A stretch of 64,000 nt of DNA from Vibrio sp. RE88 (GTDB taxonomy: Bacteria; Pseudomonadota; Gammaproteobacteria; Enterobacterales; Vibrionaceae): assembly GCF_013113835.1 (NCBI RefSeq), contig NZ_VTYQ01000007.1, positions 124,001 to 188,000 of the forward strand, in the 5' to 3' direction. This document shows, in pieces, positions 63,148 to 64,000 of this stretch (position 1 is its first letter; every line of letters begins with the position of its first letter). The notes beneath the pieces are model-generated. The model was given only the letters and a program-made list of their open reading frames with translations. It was not told where the DNA came from and did not search any database. Both the position numbers and the translations under genes were made by a program.

Positions 63148-63576
63148 ATGAAAAGGCACGCGCTCTTAATCACTGCCGTGATGCTACTATCCGCTTGCAG
63201 CCAAGGAGTCCAAACTATGACAGATCGCACCTCATCACCATGTGGTGATAAACCGAACTGTGTTTCCACGCAAGACGACAGAGAAAAACACCAACTTGCC
63301 CCGTTCACTCTCACCAGCCATGCCAGTATCGACGCAATTGAAAATGCGGCACTTCAATTACCCGGTGCAAAAACAGCGGTAAAAGAAGAAGGCTATTTGA
63401 GGATAGAATGCACATCAAAAATCATGCGCTTTGTTGATGATCTTGAGTTACGCATAGAAGGAAACACCTTATTGGTTCGTTCTGAATCCCGCACGGGATA
63501 CTCAGATTTCAGCGTCAATCGAAAACGCGCCGAACAACTGAGAGCATTATTGCGTAGCGCGGAGCAGGTTCAGTAA
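63148..63576 (+). CDS. DUF1499 family lipoprotein
   Basis: Small lipoprotein of unknown function. The 142 residues start with a signal peptide and lipobox LLSAC (Cys about 17). The family motif CGDKPNCVSTQ with its two cysteines is at about 31-41, followed by an alpha/beta domain (IRFV-type segment KIMRFVDDLELRI). RBS AAGGAC precedes the ATG. It stands alone between the gltBD terminator and a bidirectional terminator shared with truB. Confidence 0.85.
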   Translation: MKRHALLITAVMLLSACSQGVQTMTDRTSSPCGDKPNCVSTQDDREKHQLAPFTLTSHASIDAIENAALQLPGAKTAVKEEGYLRIECTSKIMRFVDDLELRIEGNTLLVRSESRTGYSDFSVNRKRAEQLRALLRSAEQVQ

Positions 63577-63585
63577 CCAGACATA

Positions 63586-63613
63586 AAAAACCGAAGCGAA
63601 CGCTTCGGTTTTT
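63586..63613. terminator. Bidirectional terminator between the DUF1499 gene and truB
   Basis: A 13-bp perfect stem with core CCGAAGCG/CGCTTCGG is flanked by an A-run and a T-run, so it can serve both convergent genes. Confidence 0.92.
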
Positions 63614-63628
63614 ACTGTACTGCGCTAT

Positions 63629-64000
63629 TTAATCGCGAAAAACAACCAGACGCTTAGGCGCGACCTTTCCGTCATCGTTCAATTCCGCAACACCAATAAA
63701 GGTACGCTCATCACCCGAGGTCATGCGCAGCGTTCCTTCTGGTACACCAAGAACATACACTGGCTGTCCGTGCTGAACTAAGTCAGTCTGCTCCGCATTG
63801 AGGTTCACTTCCGGTAAATCTTCCACCGCAGTGTCCATTGGCAACAGCAATGGGTCGAGTACCTCACGTGGCGCCACTTCATCAGAATGAGCTTGCTCCA
63901 GCAATTCATTAAGTTGCTCAAGCGTCACCATTTTTTCGTAAGGATAGTTAGCGACTGCCGTACGACGAAGCATGGTCACGTGCGCGCCACAACCAAGCAT
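63629..64000 (-). CDS. truB: tRNA pseudouridine-55 synthase TruB (C-terminal part)
   Basis: Makes pseudouridine 55 in the T-loop of tRNAs. Only the last 123 or so residues are in the window; the gene continues past the right edge, so the internal Met at 64000 is not the start. LGCGAHVTMLRRTAV, the segment LDPLLLPMD and the C-terminal VAPKRLVVFRD match the end of TruB, including its small PUA-like domain. A terminator follows directly; in many gammaproteobacteria rpsO would come next. Confidence 0.93.
   Translation of the reverse strand: MLGCGAHVTMLRRTAVANYPYEKMVTLEQLNELLEQAHSDEVAPREVLDPLLLPMDTAVEDLPEVNLNAEQTDLVQHGQPVYVLGVPEGTLRMTSGDERTFIGVAELNDDGKVAPKRLVVFRD

Overview
The window is chromosomal DNA from a gammaproteobacterium, almost certainly a Vibrio or close relative. 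The evidence is its protein sequences (SecA, FtsZ, ArcB, TolC, ParC and GltB of vibrio/enteric type), a dcw cluster without ddl, a cytochrome bc1 operon next to sspAB, and two different glutamate synthase operons side by side. It is densely packed core genome. I see no insertion sequence, prophage, integron, CRISPR array, tRNA or rRNA gene.

Layout. Positions 1-5.7 kb (minus strand) hold dapB, mutT, secA and lpxC. Positions 5.8-21.3 kb (minus) are the division and cell-wall (dcw) cluster, transcribed rsmH-ftsL-ftsI-murE-murF-mraY-murD-ftsW-murG-murC-ftsQ-ftsA-ftsZ and then lpxC. Many of its genes overlap or nearly touch, and I find good internal promoters before ftsQ and lpxC. The RNase P RNA gene rnpB lies directly upstream, and mraZ, usually first in this cluster, is missing. 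Positions 22.0-26.3 kb hold rsmI (minus) diverging from lpoA-yraN-diaA-dolP. Positions 26.3-31.5 kb (minus) are rplM-rpsI, petABC (bc1 complex) and sspA-sspB. Positions 31.6-36.0 kb hold zapE (minus) diverging from zapG, degQ and degS; degQ has a sigma-E-like promoter. Positions 36.0-42.9 kb (minus) are nudF-DUF1249-cpdA-yqiA and then parE-parC. tolC (plus) follows, its stop codon lying inside a 7-bp tandem repeat. Positions 44.5-50.2 kb (minus) hold a radical SAM gene (yhcC type), a PAS-GGDEF diguanylate cyclase, arcB and a small lipoprotein. Positions 50.7-63.0 kb (plus) are two gltBD operons, the first resembling Bacillus-type and the second enteric-type GOGAT. A DUF1499 lipoprotein and the 3' end of truB close the window.

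How the genes work together. The left half makes lipid II (MurC-F, MraY, MurG), uses it at the septum (FtsW, FtsI, LpoA) and positions it (FtsZ, FtsA, FtsQ, FtsL, ZapE, ZapG). LpxC commits precursors to lipid A, and DegS/DegQ/DolP with TolC belong to envelope quality control and export. SecA supplies the secretion motor, PetABC and ArcB concern respiration and its sensing, and GltBD makes glutamate.

I found no convincing undescribed multi-gene system. The points worth a second look are regulatory or sequence-level: loss of mraZ, ArcB with tyrosine at position 241 in place of a redox cysteine, the repeat at the tolC stop codon, structured leaders before both gltB genes, inverted repeats at lpxC and secA, and a Fur-box-like site before the radical SAM gene.
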